Positions 53,606 through 62,596 of a stretch of DNA of 64,000 nt are shown piece after piece; position 1 is the first letter of the stretch, and each line of letters opens with the position of its first letter. A program made the position numbers and the translations under genes. Location: positions 43,946-107,945 of the forward strand of contig JBFLXJ010000024.1 of assembly GCA_040757085.1 (NCBI GenBank). Direction: 5' to 3'. This stretch comes from Bacillota bacterium (GTDB taxonomy: Bacteria; Bacillota; Sulfobacillia; JACIYH01). A model generated the notes under the pieces. That model had not been told where the DNA came from. It was given only the letters and a program-made list of their open reading frames with translations, and did not search any database.

Positions 53606-55090
53606 GAACTGGCCGGCTGAACGGGGGACCGCCGATCGACACAAGGGCGGCACATCGAGCTGCAAATTCTGCCAAGAACCCCCAACACGGGAAGGAATCA
53701 CAGGCCGCCGCTGCACCTTGAAAACCGGATAGCTCGTCACCCGGCACGCTGAGCTGCGGAGCGCGGCCAGTGCCGGTATGGTGGCAGTTACCGGGGGTGG
53801 CGAAAGTGGAACACCCCGCCTTCTCGCGGCAGCGCATCCCCAGGGACAGACCCGGGTGGAAGCCAAGAGCTGCTTGGTTCCTCACCAGCGAGATCCGTGG
53901 GCGGGAAATCTCCCCTGGAGGAAGCCGAGGTGGTGTCCCGGGGCACCCTCGACCTCCATGCGAAGGACACCCGCTCTCCCGCGACCTGGGCCAGATCGAG
54001 CTCCCCGCCATAGCAGGCCGGTTGAAGGCCGACTTCGGGGTGGGGGTGATGGCGCCAGGGAGGATGGCCCGGGCCACCGAGGAGGCCTGGTACCAGGATG
54101 CCGCCTGGGCGAAAAGAGGCGGCGCATGTTCTGACCCCTCAGCCACAAAGGCATCCGTGAGAAACCGGGCAGGCTCCAGGACCAGGGCTGGCCGCTGCCC
54201 CTGGGGGAGCAGGAAGGCGCGGGAGGGGCTCACCACACCCCGGGCGGTGCTGGCCGAGGACCGCTGCTGCGAGGAGAACACCACCAGCAGGCCGATACTG
54301 GCGGTACCGTGCTGCATCCTCAACCGGTGGCAGCTTGCGTTCCGCCGCACGGTGGTCTGTCGGACTGGCCCGTGGAGGAGGTCGCGGAAGCGACCGGCGA
54401 GCGGGGCTGGCTGGAGCTTTGGGCCTGGCGATCTTGTTGCCGGCGCCCAGGGCAGCTTCTGGCCAGGAGCGGAAAGCTTTCCTGTCCCTGCTGAGCCAGC
54501 GGCGCGGCTACACCCTCTCTTCCTCGGAGCGGTTCTGCCAGGAGTCAACCGACCTTGCCTACCGCATCTGCCGCCGGACCGGGCCTTGGCCAGGTGGCGC
54601 GCTCCGGGGTGTCAAGCTCAGAACCTCCGGGAAAGAGTCTTCGCGACTGCATTCTCGTCGGGGAGATCCTCCCCGAGCATGGCTTCCCAAGCTCCGACCC
54701 GGTGAACCGGGAGAGTTCCCAGGGGCTCAAGTGGGCGCCCCGGAGCGGTTAGCCACCCCGCCTACGCCCAGGGCCCTTCCGCTCCCTGCTCATGCGCCGT
54801 TTCCCGCCACCGGCCTCGTGCCCGGGCTATCGTGCCAGTTCAGTAGGCGCCTACCTGCGGTCGTTCGGCCGGATTGCTCATGGTGGTGCGCTACCGCGAA
54901 AGGCCATGCGCCGGATTCGCCGGCACCAGCCCGCTTTGAAGGAACAGCTCGAAGCCGCGAAGAAACACTTCGCGACCCAGGCGCCACAAAGAGCAACGTG
55001 GTCAGCCAGGCCTCAAGCTCGAGGAACTGGCTCCGGCAGCCCCCTGCAACACCAAACACCGAACAGAGGCAAAAGTAACATTAGCAATTG
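53606..55090 (+). other. 1.5 kb of unidentified sequence inside the IS21 element
   Basis: Open frames cross this stretch (for example 53770-54705 and 54335-55078 on +), but none has a convincing start or recognisable family. The compositions (Arg, Pro, Ser, Cys-rich) look like GC-driven chance frames. Fragments such as LKADFGVGVMAPGRMARATE and LLSQRRGYTLSSSERF look more protein-like and could be relics of a decayed passenger gene. Confidence 0.4.
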
Positions 55091-55336
55091 TTTCCTTCTC
55101 TGGAAACCCGGGTGGCTCAAATTTCAGTGGGAAAGTGGCTCACTTTTCGCTGGGAATCTGCACGGATAACTCATGTTCTCCAAACGAGCAACGGCTGACG
55201 GTTCGGCAGAACGACCCGACAGCGGAGACAAGTGGCACAGCGTTGCCATCCGGCCGAGTCAGCGGGATAATACCCTCAGGAGGGGTCGAGGCGTCCTAAC
55301 ACTCACCCCGCACCATAATGTGGAGGAGGCAGCTCC

Positions 55337-55549
55337 GTGGACTCCGAGATCGTATTCCTCGTAGAGGAAGCCCCTGAGGGCGGCTACCAGGCGCGTGCGC
55401 TTGGCTACTCAATCTTCACCGAGGCGGACTCCCTCGCAGAACTCAAGGAAGCCGTGCGCGACGCGGTCCGGTGCCACTTCGACGATGACCGGGACCGCCC
55501 GCGCGTGATCCGTCTTCACTTCGTCAGGGACGAGGTCCTCGCGCTGTGA
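55337..55549 (+). CDS. hicB: HicB-like antitoxin
   Basis: The 70-residue product starts at GTG 55337 after GGAGGA. It has the partial RNase H-like fold of HicB (FLVEEAPEGGYQARALG, IFTEADSLAELKEAVRDAV) and ends RLHFVRDEVLAL. Its stop overlaps the hicA start (GTGA). It blocks the HicA active site and probably represses the operon; no separate DNA-binding domain is present, as in other short forms. Confidence 0.88.
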   Translation: MDSEIVFLVEEAPEGGYQARALGYSIFTEADSLAELKEAVRDAVRCHFDDDRDRPRVIRLHFVRDEVLAL

Positions 55550-55788
55550 AACTCCCCAGAGACGTAAGCACCCAAGAACTGGCCCGGCTGCTGGGCCGGT
55601 ACGGGTACCGCATCACGCGACAGACGGGGTCCCATCTGAGGCTTACGACTCTGCAAAACGGCGAGCACCACGTCACCATCCCCAATCATGACGTCCTCAA
55701 GGTCGGGACCCTCAGTTCTATCCTGGCCGACGTTGCTGCTCACCTCAAGGTTGGCAAAGAGGCTCTCATCAAAGACCTTTTCGGCTGA
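55546..55788 (+). CDS. hicA: HicA-type mRNA interferase toxin
   Basis: This 80-residue dsRBD-fold protein has the catalytic His in QTGSHLRLTT and the usual HHVTIPNHDVLKVGTLSSIL. It degrades mRNA when free of HicB. The order antitoxin-toxin is the reverse of the classical hicAB but common in this subgroup. Confidence 0.9.
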   Translation: MKLPRDVSTQELARLLGRYGYRITRQTGSHLRLTTLQNGEHHVTIPNHDVLKVGTLSSILADVAAHLKVGKEALIKDLFG

Positions 55789-56012
55789 AGCAGCTTCCGA
55801 CGGGCATCGACCAATGCCCAGGCCATGCCTGCCCCATAGTTCGGATAACGCCCGTTCCCCGAACCGAGGCCCACCGACCACCAGCAGGTGCGGGGCGGCG
55901 TTGGGGAGAACGCCGCCCCGCGAGCATCGCCGTCCGTTCCGTCAGGGCGCTTACACTACCCTGTTCCCCACCTGCCTCCCCGCACAGGAAGGAGACCCCA
56001 GAACAGTAGAAG

Positions 56013-56186
56013 CTAAAACAAGAACGCCACCGCTATTCTGACAACGTTGATGGGCGTCTTGGCGATTCCGAGCGAGAGCCCGAACAAGCGCTCCATGCCG
56101 TATACCAGGAACAGGCCAAACACAATTCCGCCTGCCGCAAAGACCACACAACTAATCAGCACTATCCTCAGGTCGGGAAGATGCAC
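56013..56186 (-). CDS. 57-residue membrane protein, paralogue of 57321-57530
   Basis: GTG 56186 follows GGAGGG (upstream on the minus strand). Two TM helices are seen (VLISCVVFAAGGIVFGLFLV, and a C-terminal INVVRIAVAFLF). It is clearly related to the protein at 57321-57530 (D.. .VL..C.V...GGI.FGLFL). Its position downstream of an RHS gene suggests an immunity protein, an inference only. Confidence 0.6.
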   Translation of the reverse strand: MHLPDLRIVLISCVVFAAGGIVFGLFLVYGMERLFGLSLGIAKTPINVVRIAVAFLF

Positions 56187-56539
56187 GTTTTCCCTCCGTT
56201 CATTTACTCGCTCCCGCCACAGTCCCCGCAGCAGCGCACTACACTTGGCGCAGCACATGTCACAGCGCCCCGGGGAGCTGCTCGCCCCGCCTCCCGCCTG
56301 TTCCACGGCGCAGTCCCTTCAGTCCGTAGCCGACAACCGAACACAGCTCCGACGACCGCGCCAGCCCACGGTGGCGACTGCACAGACTCGAACCAGACCT
56401 GCTGTAGCTCTCCAATCGGTCCCTACGCCGCTCACTGGCAAACAGAACCCCGGGCCAATCGGTTACCGCCCCGGGGTTCCGTTTCGCATCGGTACACTCA
56501 CTGGCCACGTCCCAGTTCATCGCCGCGCGGGGCATTGCT
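56187..56539 (-). other. Stretch without a recognisable gene
   Basis: 353 bases between two small membrane protein genes. A minus-strand frame contains a CxxC-like cluster (CDMCCAKC at about 56265-56242) directly before the gene at 56013-56186, but no family can be named. Confidence 0.35.
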
Positions 56540-57139
56540 CTATTCTCGATGAGGTACCGTCGTGTGGAGGCGGAGGCCTTTACTCTTCGTCACCCCGATT
56601 CGTGCGTTGTCTCCCGGTTCCCCCCGTTCGCGGTCTCCCGCACCGCTTACAGTCCTCCGTGCGGACGTCTTCGCTGATTCTATGGCCTTGGATCGCTTCA
56701 TTCGCTCCCGCCGCTCAGTTTCAGCCGCTTCCTGAAGCGCCAGCAGTCCGCCCAGGTTGAACCATTGCAGGGGCAGGACGACTACCGCAGCGATCAGCCC
56801 CCAGGTCCAAGGCGCTTGGAATCCCCCGCTCACCAGCCCTAAGGACACCAACGCTGTTGATAATGTCCAGAATTTGCGAAGGTACGTCCTGGACCATCTC
56901 CTTAGGTGTCCCCAAACGCCGAACCCGACAGCGTAACAGATTACAGCAGCCGCGCACACCAAGAGCCTCCTCCCATCCGGTTCGTCAGGCAACGGACGGG
57001 AGAAATCCGCCGCTATGACGGCTGCAACATCCCTCAACAGACCACGAAATCCGACGCCCAAGCCCACGAGGGACAGACACAACCCAGCCACCAACATCCA
57101 CCATTCCCCCGGGTGCGGCTTACGCCCACTTGACCGCAT
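56540..57139 (-). CDS. Membrane protein of unknown function downstream of the RHS gene
   Basis: The product has 199 residues from ATG 57139 with four hydrophobic segments (WWMLVAGLCLSLVGLGVGF, LLVCAAAVICYAVGFGVWG, TLSTALVSLGLVSGGF, WGLIAAVVVLPLQWFNLGGL). A long charged helix (EAAETERRERMKRSKAIESA) and a basic C terminus follow. No family is recognised. It could be part of the RHS immunity cluster. Confidence 0.6.
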   Translation of the reverse strand: MRSSGRKPHPGEWWMLVAGLCLSLVGLGVGFRGLLRDVAAVIAADFSRPLPDEPDGRRLLVCAAAVICYAVGFGVWGHLRRWSRTYLRKFWTLSTALVSLGLVSGGFQAPWTWGLIAAVVVLPLQWFNLGGLLALQEAAETERRERMKRSKAIESAKTSARRTVSGAGDRERGEPGDNARIGVTKSKGLRLHTTVPHRE

Positions 57140-57320
57140 CCCCCACTACCTCCTGGAGGTCCCGTAGGCCCGCATAAGAATAGGTTGCCCGCACAGCACC
57201 AGAGTAGGTTCTCATTGCCGCGGCGTAGCTGGTCACCGACCGCCCCGCCACACCAAAGGCAACCGACGCGGCGCTGCCCGCAACAGTCCCTATCAGTTCC
57301 CCCCTTCGGTCGTGCGCACC
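57140..57320 (-). pseudogene. Possible displaced RHS toxin C-terminal fragment
   Basis: Reading in frame after the stop of the gene at 57321-57530 gives ELIGTVAGSAASVAFGVAGR, SVTSYAAAMRTYSGAVRATY and SYAGLRDLQEVVGDAVKWA with no start codon. The small-residue, amphipathic character resembles RHS C-terminal modules. Polymorphic toxin loci often keep such orphan tips; this remains a guess. Confidence 0.3.
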
Positions 57321-57530
57321 TCAACGCCCTCCCCGAAGCAAAGGTGTGACGATGAAAGCCAACACCATCATCAAGAAAAAGGCTGCGGCGGCGCGAATCA
57401 CGTTTGCCGCGCTCCGCTCTATCCCCAGAGCGCGACCGACAACGAACGTAAGGAACAGCCCAAAGGCAATTCCGCCCACCAGATACACCCCACACAGGAG
57501 GAGAACGGTTTTGACATCCCATGTACGCAC
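57321..57530 (-). CDS. 69-residue membrane protein, candidate RHS immunity protein
   Basis: GTG 57530 starts 26 bases after the RHS stop with GGGGGG upstream. Two TM helices (VLLLCGVYLVGGIAFGLFLT and AAAAFFLMMVLAFIVTPLL) are present. It is the first gene after the RHS toxin and is paralogous to 56013-56186. Small membrane immunity proteins are typical against membrane-acting toxins; the assignment is inferred from position. Confidence 0.6.
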   Translation of the reverse strand: MRTWDVKTVLLLCGVYLVGGIAFGLFLTFVVGRALGIERSAANVIRAAAAFFLMMVLAFIVTPLLRGGR

Positions 57531-57555
57531 TCGGACATGCCCCCCAGGAACAATC

Positions 57556-60500
57556 CTACCTCGGGCCCGGCCGTGCTTGTCGCCTGAAGAGCGAATTGAT
57601 CTTCTTGCCAAGGGGTGTTGTAGGGAGAACCTTACCTGCCAGAGCACCACCCGCTGCATTGACCGCGACGGACTTCACGAACCCGCCAGCACTCCAAGCT
57701 TTCCGGGGGGTGAACGCCAGGTAGTCGATACCACCCGCCACCGCACCCCCTATTGCACCTGCAACCAGCCCTGAGCACGAGACTCCGGTCGCCGCTCCCC
57801 AGAGGGCTCCGCGAGCAGCAGATACCCCGGCCTCGCGCCAGCTCCACGGTGCGCTGCCTTTGGTCACCGCATAACTCACTACGCCGATGACCGCGCCCAT
57901 CAGCGCTCCCCCTGCTGCCGCAGCGGCAAACGCTGCGAGAACCGGTGCACGCCCGTCTGGGTCCGTGAAGTTGACCGGGTTGTTATTCCCGTAGGCATAG
58001 GGGTTGAGGGTCTGCGACGCCTTGGGAGCGCCCAGGATGGTATCCCGGCTGATGAACCTTCCTACCTCTGGATTGTAGTACCTCGCCTGCAGGAAGTACA
58101 GCCCCGTGCTCCCGTCCCAGCGGTAGCCGGCGTAGCGATAGGGGTTGACCTGCGCTAGCGGACCGCTTGCCTCCAGGATGTTCCCCCAGGCGTCGTAACG
58201 GTAGGAAGCAACCACATTCCCCTGGGCATCGGCCAGGGCCAGGACGTCGCCGCGGTCGTTGGTCAGGTAGTAGTAGGTCTGGCCCTGGTAGCGCATGCTG
58301 AGCGGGATACCGGCCTGGTCGTAGGTGAACGCTACCGTGACGTTGCCCGCCCCGTCCGTCTCGTAGGCCACGTGCCTGCCATCATAGTGGTAGTACACGG
58401 TGCCCTGGACGGTGGTCTGGGAGATGCGCCGCCCGTCACCGTCATACGAGAAGGCCGCCACCAGGTTGCCCGTGGCCTTCTCCCGCACTTCGATCAGGCG
58501 GTTCTTCGCATCCCAGACGTAGGTGCGGGAGCCGTCGTCAACCAGGTTGCCCCGGGCATCGTACTCGCAGCGGACGCCGTCCACAGAGACGAGTTCTCCG
58601 GCCTGGTTATACCCGTAAACGATGCTCGACTGCAGGGTGCCGTCGGCAGCGTAGACCAGCTTCGCAGTGCGGTTTCCTGCCGGGTCATACTCGTAGACGG
58701 TCTTCCTGCCCGTCACCGGGTCGGTCTCTGACGTCAGCCGGTTCAAGCGGTCGTAGGTGTACACCGCCGCGGTGCCGTCACGGTAAGTGACCCGGGTCTT
58801 GTTCCCCTCGCCGTCGTAGGCGTAGTCCTCGGAATATAGCACGGCGCCCGCGGCGTCGCGGTACTCCACCCTGGTAACCTTGCTCGCCGCATCGTACGAT
58901 AGCACCCTCGAGACACCGCCCGGGTAGGCGACCTGCGCCAGGCGGTCGTTGGCGCCGTACGAGAGGGCGACCTGCCCCACACCGTCGGAAACTGCGGTGA
59001 GCCGGCCCTTGGCGTCGTAGCCGTAGCTCACCGTGAAGCTCAAGCCGCCGGCTGTGAAGGCCACCCCGGTCACGTTGCCGGCGGCATCGTAGCTGTACTC
59101 GGCCCGGTTGCCCCAGGGCTCGGTGACGGAGGCAAGGCGATTCTGCTCGTTGTAAGCGTAGCTGTAAGGCCCGGGCAGGCCGGCCACGGCCACGGACACG
59201 CGGTTGCCGTTTGCATCGTAGGCGAACCCGTAGCGGGTGACGCCGCCATGCTTTTCCTCGAGAACTTGATTGGTGCCGGAGTAAGTGTAGCTCACCGTAG
59301 CGCCATCGGTTGCACGGACCTCGGCCAGGTTGCCGTTGGCGTCATAGCTCTGCAGGACGGACTGGCCCTTCGCGTCAGTCACCCGGACGAGGCGGCCCAG
59401 CGCATCGTAGGCGTACTCGAACCTGAGGTAGACGGTTCCGTCCCGCGAAAGCTCAGCCGATACGAGGTTGTTGGAGGAGTCGTACCCGTAGGTGGCCACC
59501 CCGCCTTCGGGGTCCTCCACCCGGACGAGGTTCCCCCGCTCGTCATAGTAGTAATACGTGGTGTTGCCGTTGCCGTCGGTGACCGACTTCGTGTTGCCCT
59601 TCCGGTCGTAGGTCATGCTCACCTGCGACCCGGCCGAGTCGGTCACGGTCAGGGGGTTGTGGTTGGCATCGTACGTGATCTGGACCGCGGAGGACTCGGC
59701 GTCCACCGCGCGCACCAGATTGTAATCCGCATCGTACTCGAACCTGGTCACCCTGCCGTGGGGGTCGGTTTCCGTAAGCCGGTTGCCCATGTCGTCGTAC
59801 GTGTAAGTGGTGGTGCCCCCCTTGGGGTCGGTCACCCAAGCCAGGTTCAGGTCAGCATCCCAGCCGTAGGTGGCGACAAGCCCGCCCGGCTCCGTCACCT
59901 CCACGCAGTTGGCCAGCTCACCGAACCGGTAGGCGTACACCTCCCCCCGAGGAGTGGTCACCTGGCTCGCGCGGTTGGCGGGGTCGTACGAGAGACGCCA
60001 GACGTTGCCCTCCTGGTCGGTCACCACCACCACCCGGCCCTCGGCATCGTAAGCGAACGAGGTGGTCCTGCCGCGGGCATCGGTGACGGACAGCAGAAGG
60101 TGCCGGGGGGCGTCATAGCTCATCTGCACGACTTCACCGGCCGGGTTGGTCACCGAAACCAGGTTGCCGTAAGCATCGCGGGAATACGCGAACGACTTGC
60201 CCGCCGGGTCGGTAGCAGTAAGGATGCCCCCGTCGGACGAAAGCGAAAAGGTGGTCACCTGGCCCGAGGCATCGGTGATGGAGACCAGGGCACCCTCCTG
60301 GTACGTGAACACGGTCGCGTTCCCGTTGCGGTCCGCCCGGCGGACGAGGTTGCCGCTCACGTCGTAGGTCTCCACCTCGTGGGTCTTGACGTCCTCGAGG
60401 AGGAAGAGCACCTGGCCGGAAGGATCGGTGGTGCGCGTGAGTTTGAGGTGTATCCCGGGCGGGTGGGCATAGGTGCCGTCCCCATTGGGCGTGAACACCG

Positions 60501-61605
60501 CCTCGGTGCCGTCGTCGTCGGTGTAGGTGACCGTCCCGTCGGCGTTCTCCAGCAGGAAGCCGAAGTAGTTGTGCACCCAGCCGTAACCCAGCAGCCCGTT
60601 GACGCTGGACTGGGAGTTGTAAGTGCGGGTGAGGAAAGTGGGCGAGCCCTGCCCGGTGAAGTAAAGGTCCTGGTACTTGACCACCAGGTTGCCGTTAAAC
60701 AGGTTCACCGACACGCTGCCCGCGTCATCGAGATCCAGGGTGAAATAGCGCCAGTAGGGCTCCCAGCCCAGCTGTCCCGGCCACAACGCCAGACTGGGGT
60801 CGATCACCACGGGGTAGCGCCGGGCGGGGTCGGAAAGCCACGTCGCATCGGGCACGATCTCGAGGAACCAGGCCTCGCCCTCCCGGCCGAGTTGGAGGGA
60901 AACCGCCGCGGACACCGCCCCGGCCGCGTCCACCATGAAGGGCCGCGGCACGTACCAGCGGGGAAGGCCGTGCTCGTCACAAAAGAGGACCTGGCCCCCC
61001 TCCAGGCGGGGCTCCAGGCCCGCCGTCTCCAGCGCAAACCGGAAGGAGACGTCCTTCTCCTTGAGCGCACGCTTGAGGACGATGCTCTCCTTCACCCCGT
61101 CCATGGCCACCTGGAACTCCAGGCGCACCCCGGGCAGCACCTCGTCGTACCACACCTTGCTGCCCCGGTTCCTGCCGGGCACCGCACGGGCATCCCGGAG
61201 GGCCAGACCCAAAGAGCGTCCGCGGTCGTCAATGCGTAACGCCGCGGCGGAACGGCCCCCGTGGGCACGGGCGGGACGGGCATCGGCCGTGAACTGGGCC
61301 TTCCACCTTCCGCCCTTGGATGCCAGGGCAAACCCCACTTCGGACGCATCGACAACCAGGTTGTCCGCGACCGTGGAGAGACCCCGGCGCAACGCTGGCC
61401 TGCCCAGCAGTTCCTGCTGCAGGAACAGGACGGAACGGGCCTGCTCAGCGGCGATACTGCGCCTGCCATCGGCACCTGAACCTGTGTCCGTCGCATCGCC
61501 ACCGCTGCCGGCCAGCACGGCCGGAGGGACGGAAAAGAGGCAGAGGAGGCTAATCACCAGTACGCAGGAGGTGATCTTCGCCAGGCGGCGCGAAAACATC
61601 TCCAC
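57556..61605 (-). CDS. Secreted RHS-repeat (YD-repeat) protein
   Basis: This 1349-residue protein starts at GTG 61605 (ATG 61599 possible) with a signal peptide (ITSCVLVISLLCLFSVPPAVLA region). A ~250-residue beta-rich N-terminal domain is followed by a DUF6531-like stretch (VNLFNGNLVVKYQDLYFTGQ) and about 35-40 YD repeats (YDxxGN pattern) from ~330 to ~1170. The RHS core end motif is intact (LYFLQARYYNPEVGRFISRD, NPYAYGNNNPVNFTDPDG). The last ~110 residues are Gly/Ala-rich with hydrophobic stretches (GGALMGAVIGVVSYAVTKG, GALWGAATGVSCSGLVAGAI), which suggests a membrane-active or glycine-zipper tip rather than an enzyme. It is probably an exported shell carrying a toxic C terminus. Confidence 0.92.
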   Translation of the reverse strand: MEMFSRRLAKITSCVLVISLLCLFSVPPAVLAGSGGDATDTGSGADGRRSIAAEQARSVLFLQQELLGRPALRRGLSTVADNLVVDASEVGFALASKGGRWKAQFTADARPARAHGGRSAAALRIDDRGRSLGLALRDARAVPGRNRGSKVWYDEVLPGVRLEFQVAMDGVKESIVLKRALKEKDVSFRFALETAGLEPRLEGGQVLFCDEHGLPRWYVPRPFMVDAAGAVSAAVSLQLGREGEAWFLEIVPDATWLSDPARRYPVVIDPSLALWPGQLGWEPYWRYFTLDLDDAGSVSVNLFNGNLVVKYQDLYFTGQGSPTFLTRTYNSQSSVNGLLGYGWVHNYFGFLLENADGTVTYTDDDGTEAVFTPNGDGTYAHPPGIHLKLTRTTDPSGQVLFLLEDVKTHEVETYDVSGNLVRRADRNGNATVFTYQEGALVSITDASGQVTTFSLSSDGGILTATDPAGKSFAYSRDAYGNLVSVTNPAGEVVQMSYDAPRHLLLSVTDARGRTTSFAYDAEGRVVVVTDQEGNVWRLSYDPANRASQVTTPRGEVYAYRFGELANCVEVTEPGGLVATYGWDADLNLAWVTDPKGGTTTYTYDDMGNRLTETDPHGRVTRFEYDADYNLVRAVDAESSAVQITYDANHNPLTVTDSAGSQVSMTYDRKGNTKSVTDGNGNTTYYYYDERGNLVRVEDPEGGVATYGYDSSNNLVSAELSRDGTVYLRFEYAYDALGRLVRVTDAKGQSVLQSYDANGNLAEVRATDGATVSYTYSGTNQVLEEKHGGVTRYGFAYDANGNRVSVAVAGLPGPYSYAYNEQNRLASVTEPWGNRAEYSYDAAGNVTGVAFTAGGLSFTVSYGYDAKGRLTAVSDGVGQVALSYGANDRLAQVAYPGGVSRVLSYDAASKVTRVEYRDAAGAVLYSEDYAYDGEGNKTRVTYRDGTAAVYTYDRLNRLTSETDPVTGRKTVYEYDPAGNRTAKLVYAADGTLQSSIVYGYNQAGELVSVDGVRCEYDARGNLVDDGSRTYVWDAKNRLIEVREKATGNLVAAFSYDGDGRRISQTTVQGTVYYHYDGRHVAYETDGAGNVTVAFTYDQAGIPLSMRYQGQTYYYLTNDRGDVLALADAQGNVVASYRYDAWGNILEASGPLAQVNPYRYAGYRWDGSTGLYFLQARYYNPEVGRFISRDTILGAPKASQTLNPYAYGNNNPVNFTDPDGRAPVLAAFAAAAAGGALMGAVIGVVSYAVTKGSAPWSWREAGVSAARGALWGAATGVSCSGLVAGAIGGAVAGGIDYLAFTPRKAWSAGGFVKSVAVNAAGGALAGKVLPTTPLGKKINSLFRRQARPGPR

Positions 61606-61729
61606 GCACCCCTTTCTCGGTGCACCAAGCGCAATACGAACGCCATCAGGGCACCCGCAACTCTCTTATGAGCAGCCGCTGGTGGCAGCGTAGCCCCCCT
61701 TTCCATATCTGGAATATGTACCCACCGCA

Positions 61730-61758
61730 AGGATAATGGCCTGAGCAGACCTTGTCAA
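61730..61758 (-). promoter_or_regulatory. Sigma-A-type promoter of the RHS gene
   Basis: On the minus strand TTGACA (61758-61753) and TATCCT (61735-61730) are 17 bases apart. The start would be near 61722. An inverted CATAT...ATATG pair at 61704-61718 lies just downstream and could be an operator. Confidence 0.7.
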
Positions 61759-61793
61759 TACGAAAGATTATTGACATACGAAAGATTATTGAC
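61758..61793. repeat. Perfect 18 bp tandem repeat upstream of the RHS promoter
   Basis: ATACGAAAGATTATTGAC occurs twice in a row (61758-61775, 61776-61793), directly upstream of and touching the -35 box. Two turns of helix apart, the copies would suit an activator bound upstream of the promoter. Confidence 0.7.
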
Positions 61794-61899
61794 CGCAATC
61801 CACTGCCCGACGCTGGAAAGCTGCAGCAGACGGAATACTCCCGACACAAAACGCTCAGTTCCAGGTGTTTGGGCTCGTACCTGTCGAAACGAATGCACA

Positions 61900-61985
61900 T
61901 TATGCGACGCTAGTCACCCGTCTTAACAGGGCCCCGGCTGGCACGCAGTTGGCAACTCGGGCCCGCAAGCGTCGGACAAGGCGCC
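61900..61985. repeat. 86 bp repeat with inverted ends, copy 2
   Basis: It starts TTATGCGACGCT and ends GCAAGCGTCGGACAAGGCGCC in two parts (GCAAGCGTCGGACAA, GGCGCC), matching copy 1 at 20180-20266 at both ends and in length, with a diverged centre that keeps TTAAC. Confidence 0.65.
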
Positions 61986-62068
61986 AACTCGAGTATCGTA
62001 AACGGTCCGGCCATGCCTAACGGAAATCATCCTCGCTGGCAAAGGCAACTGTAGTGACCCTGGCGCCT

Positions 62069-62580
62069 TCACGCAAGCAGACCCAGCTCGGCCAAGACCT
62101 GGGAAAAGTGGCCTGCTCCTCCGTGGGAGCGGCTTCCGCCAGAGGCGGGCGGACGGGCCCCACGTCGAAGCCTGCTAGGCGCAGGGCGGTCTTCACCGGC
62201 ACCGGGTTGGTGGTGATGAAGAGAACCCGGAAGAGGCGGTACAGCCGGCGGTGCAGGGCCGCCGCCTCTTCCACCTTCCCCTCCAGGTAGGACGAGATGA
62301 GGCGGGATATTTCCCGCGCCACCAGGTGGGAAGCAACGCTCACCACTCCTGCGCCTCCCACCGCCAGGATGGGAGGGGTAAGGGAGTCGTCACCGCTGTA
62401 CACGGCGAAATCCGGTGGGACCAGCCTGAGCACTTCCGTCACCTGATCCAGGTTCCCGGAGGCCTCCTTCAGGGCCACGATGTTGGGGATTTTTGCCACA
62501 GCCGGGGTAATCGGGAATGCGGTGGCCCACGGGTCAACTCCCCCACTGGACTGACGGGATATAGGAGAGTGCACCAGTAG
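62069..62580 (-). pseudogene. dapA: 4-hydroxy-tetrahydrodipicolinate synthase, truncated and frameshifted
   Basis: The readable part starts near the Schiff-base region (IPNIVALKEASGNLDQVTEV with the catalytic Lys) and runs through VYSGDDSLTPPILAVGGAG and TTNPVPVKTALRLAG. The first ~145 residues of the family are missing, and the sequence just before IPNIV is scrambled. Near 62105 a frameshift separates PTEEQA from the natural end HFSQVLAELGLLA with its TGA at 62071-62069; in the uncorrected frame the ORF runs on to 62017. An intact copy must be elsewhere if lysine/DPA synthesis is retained. Confidence 0.8.
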
Positions 62581-62596
62581 CTTGGCGGCGCTATCA

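Larger units (their letters stand above)
47906..55162. mobile_element. IS21-family element with a nested serine recombinase element
   Basis: istA (split) and istB with a 10-base overlap identify the family. The ends carry the repeated TGAGCCA units usual for IS21: 47906-47960 and 55111-55162 align as inverted repeats over ~52 bases with one gap (GCA-ATTCCC tips, then TGAGCCA, CTGAAA and TGAGCCACCC). Without the 3.3 kb insert it would be ~3.9 kb, longer than the usual 2-2.5 kb because ~1.5 kb of unidentified sequence follows istB. Confidence 0.85.

Noticed and set aside
53770..54705. 311-residue frame after istB
   Set aside because: It has no ribosome site, no signature and chance-like composition, and overlapping frames of similar length exist on both strands; it is reported only as an unexplained region.
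59248..61239. 663-residue open frame on the + strand opposite the RHS gene
   Set aside because: It is an antisense shadow of the repetitive YD-repeat codons: it has only GC-driven composition and no family features, and the minus-strand reading is a complete, well-known architecture.
61758..61793. CRISPR-like repeat
   Set aside because: There are only two 18-base units directly adjacent with no spacers and no cas genes; it is a promoter-proximal tandem repeat.
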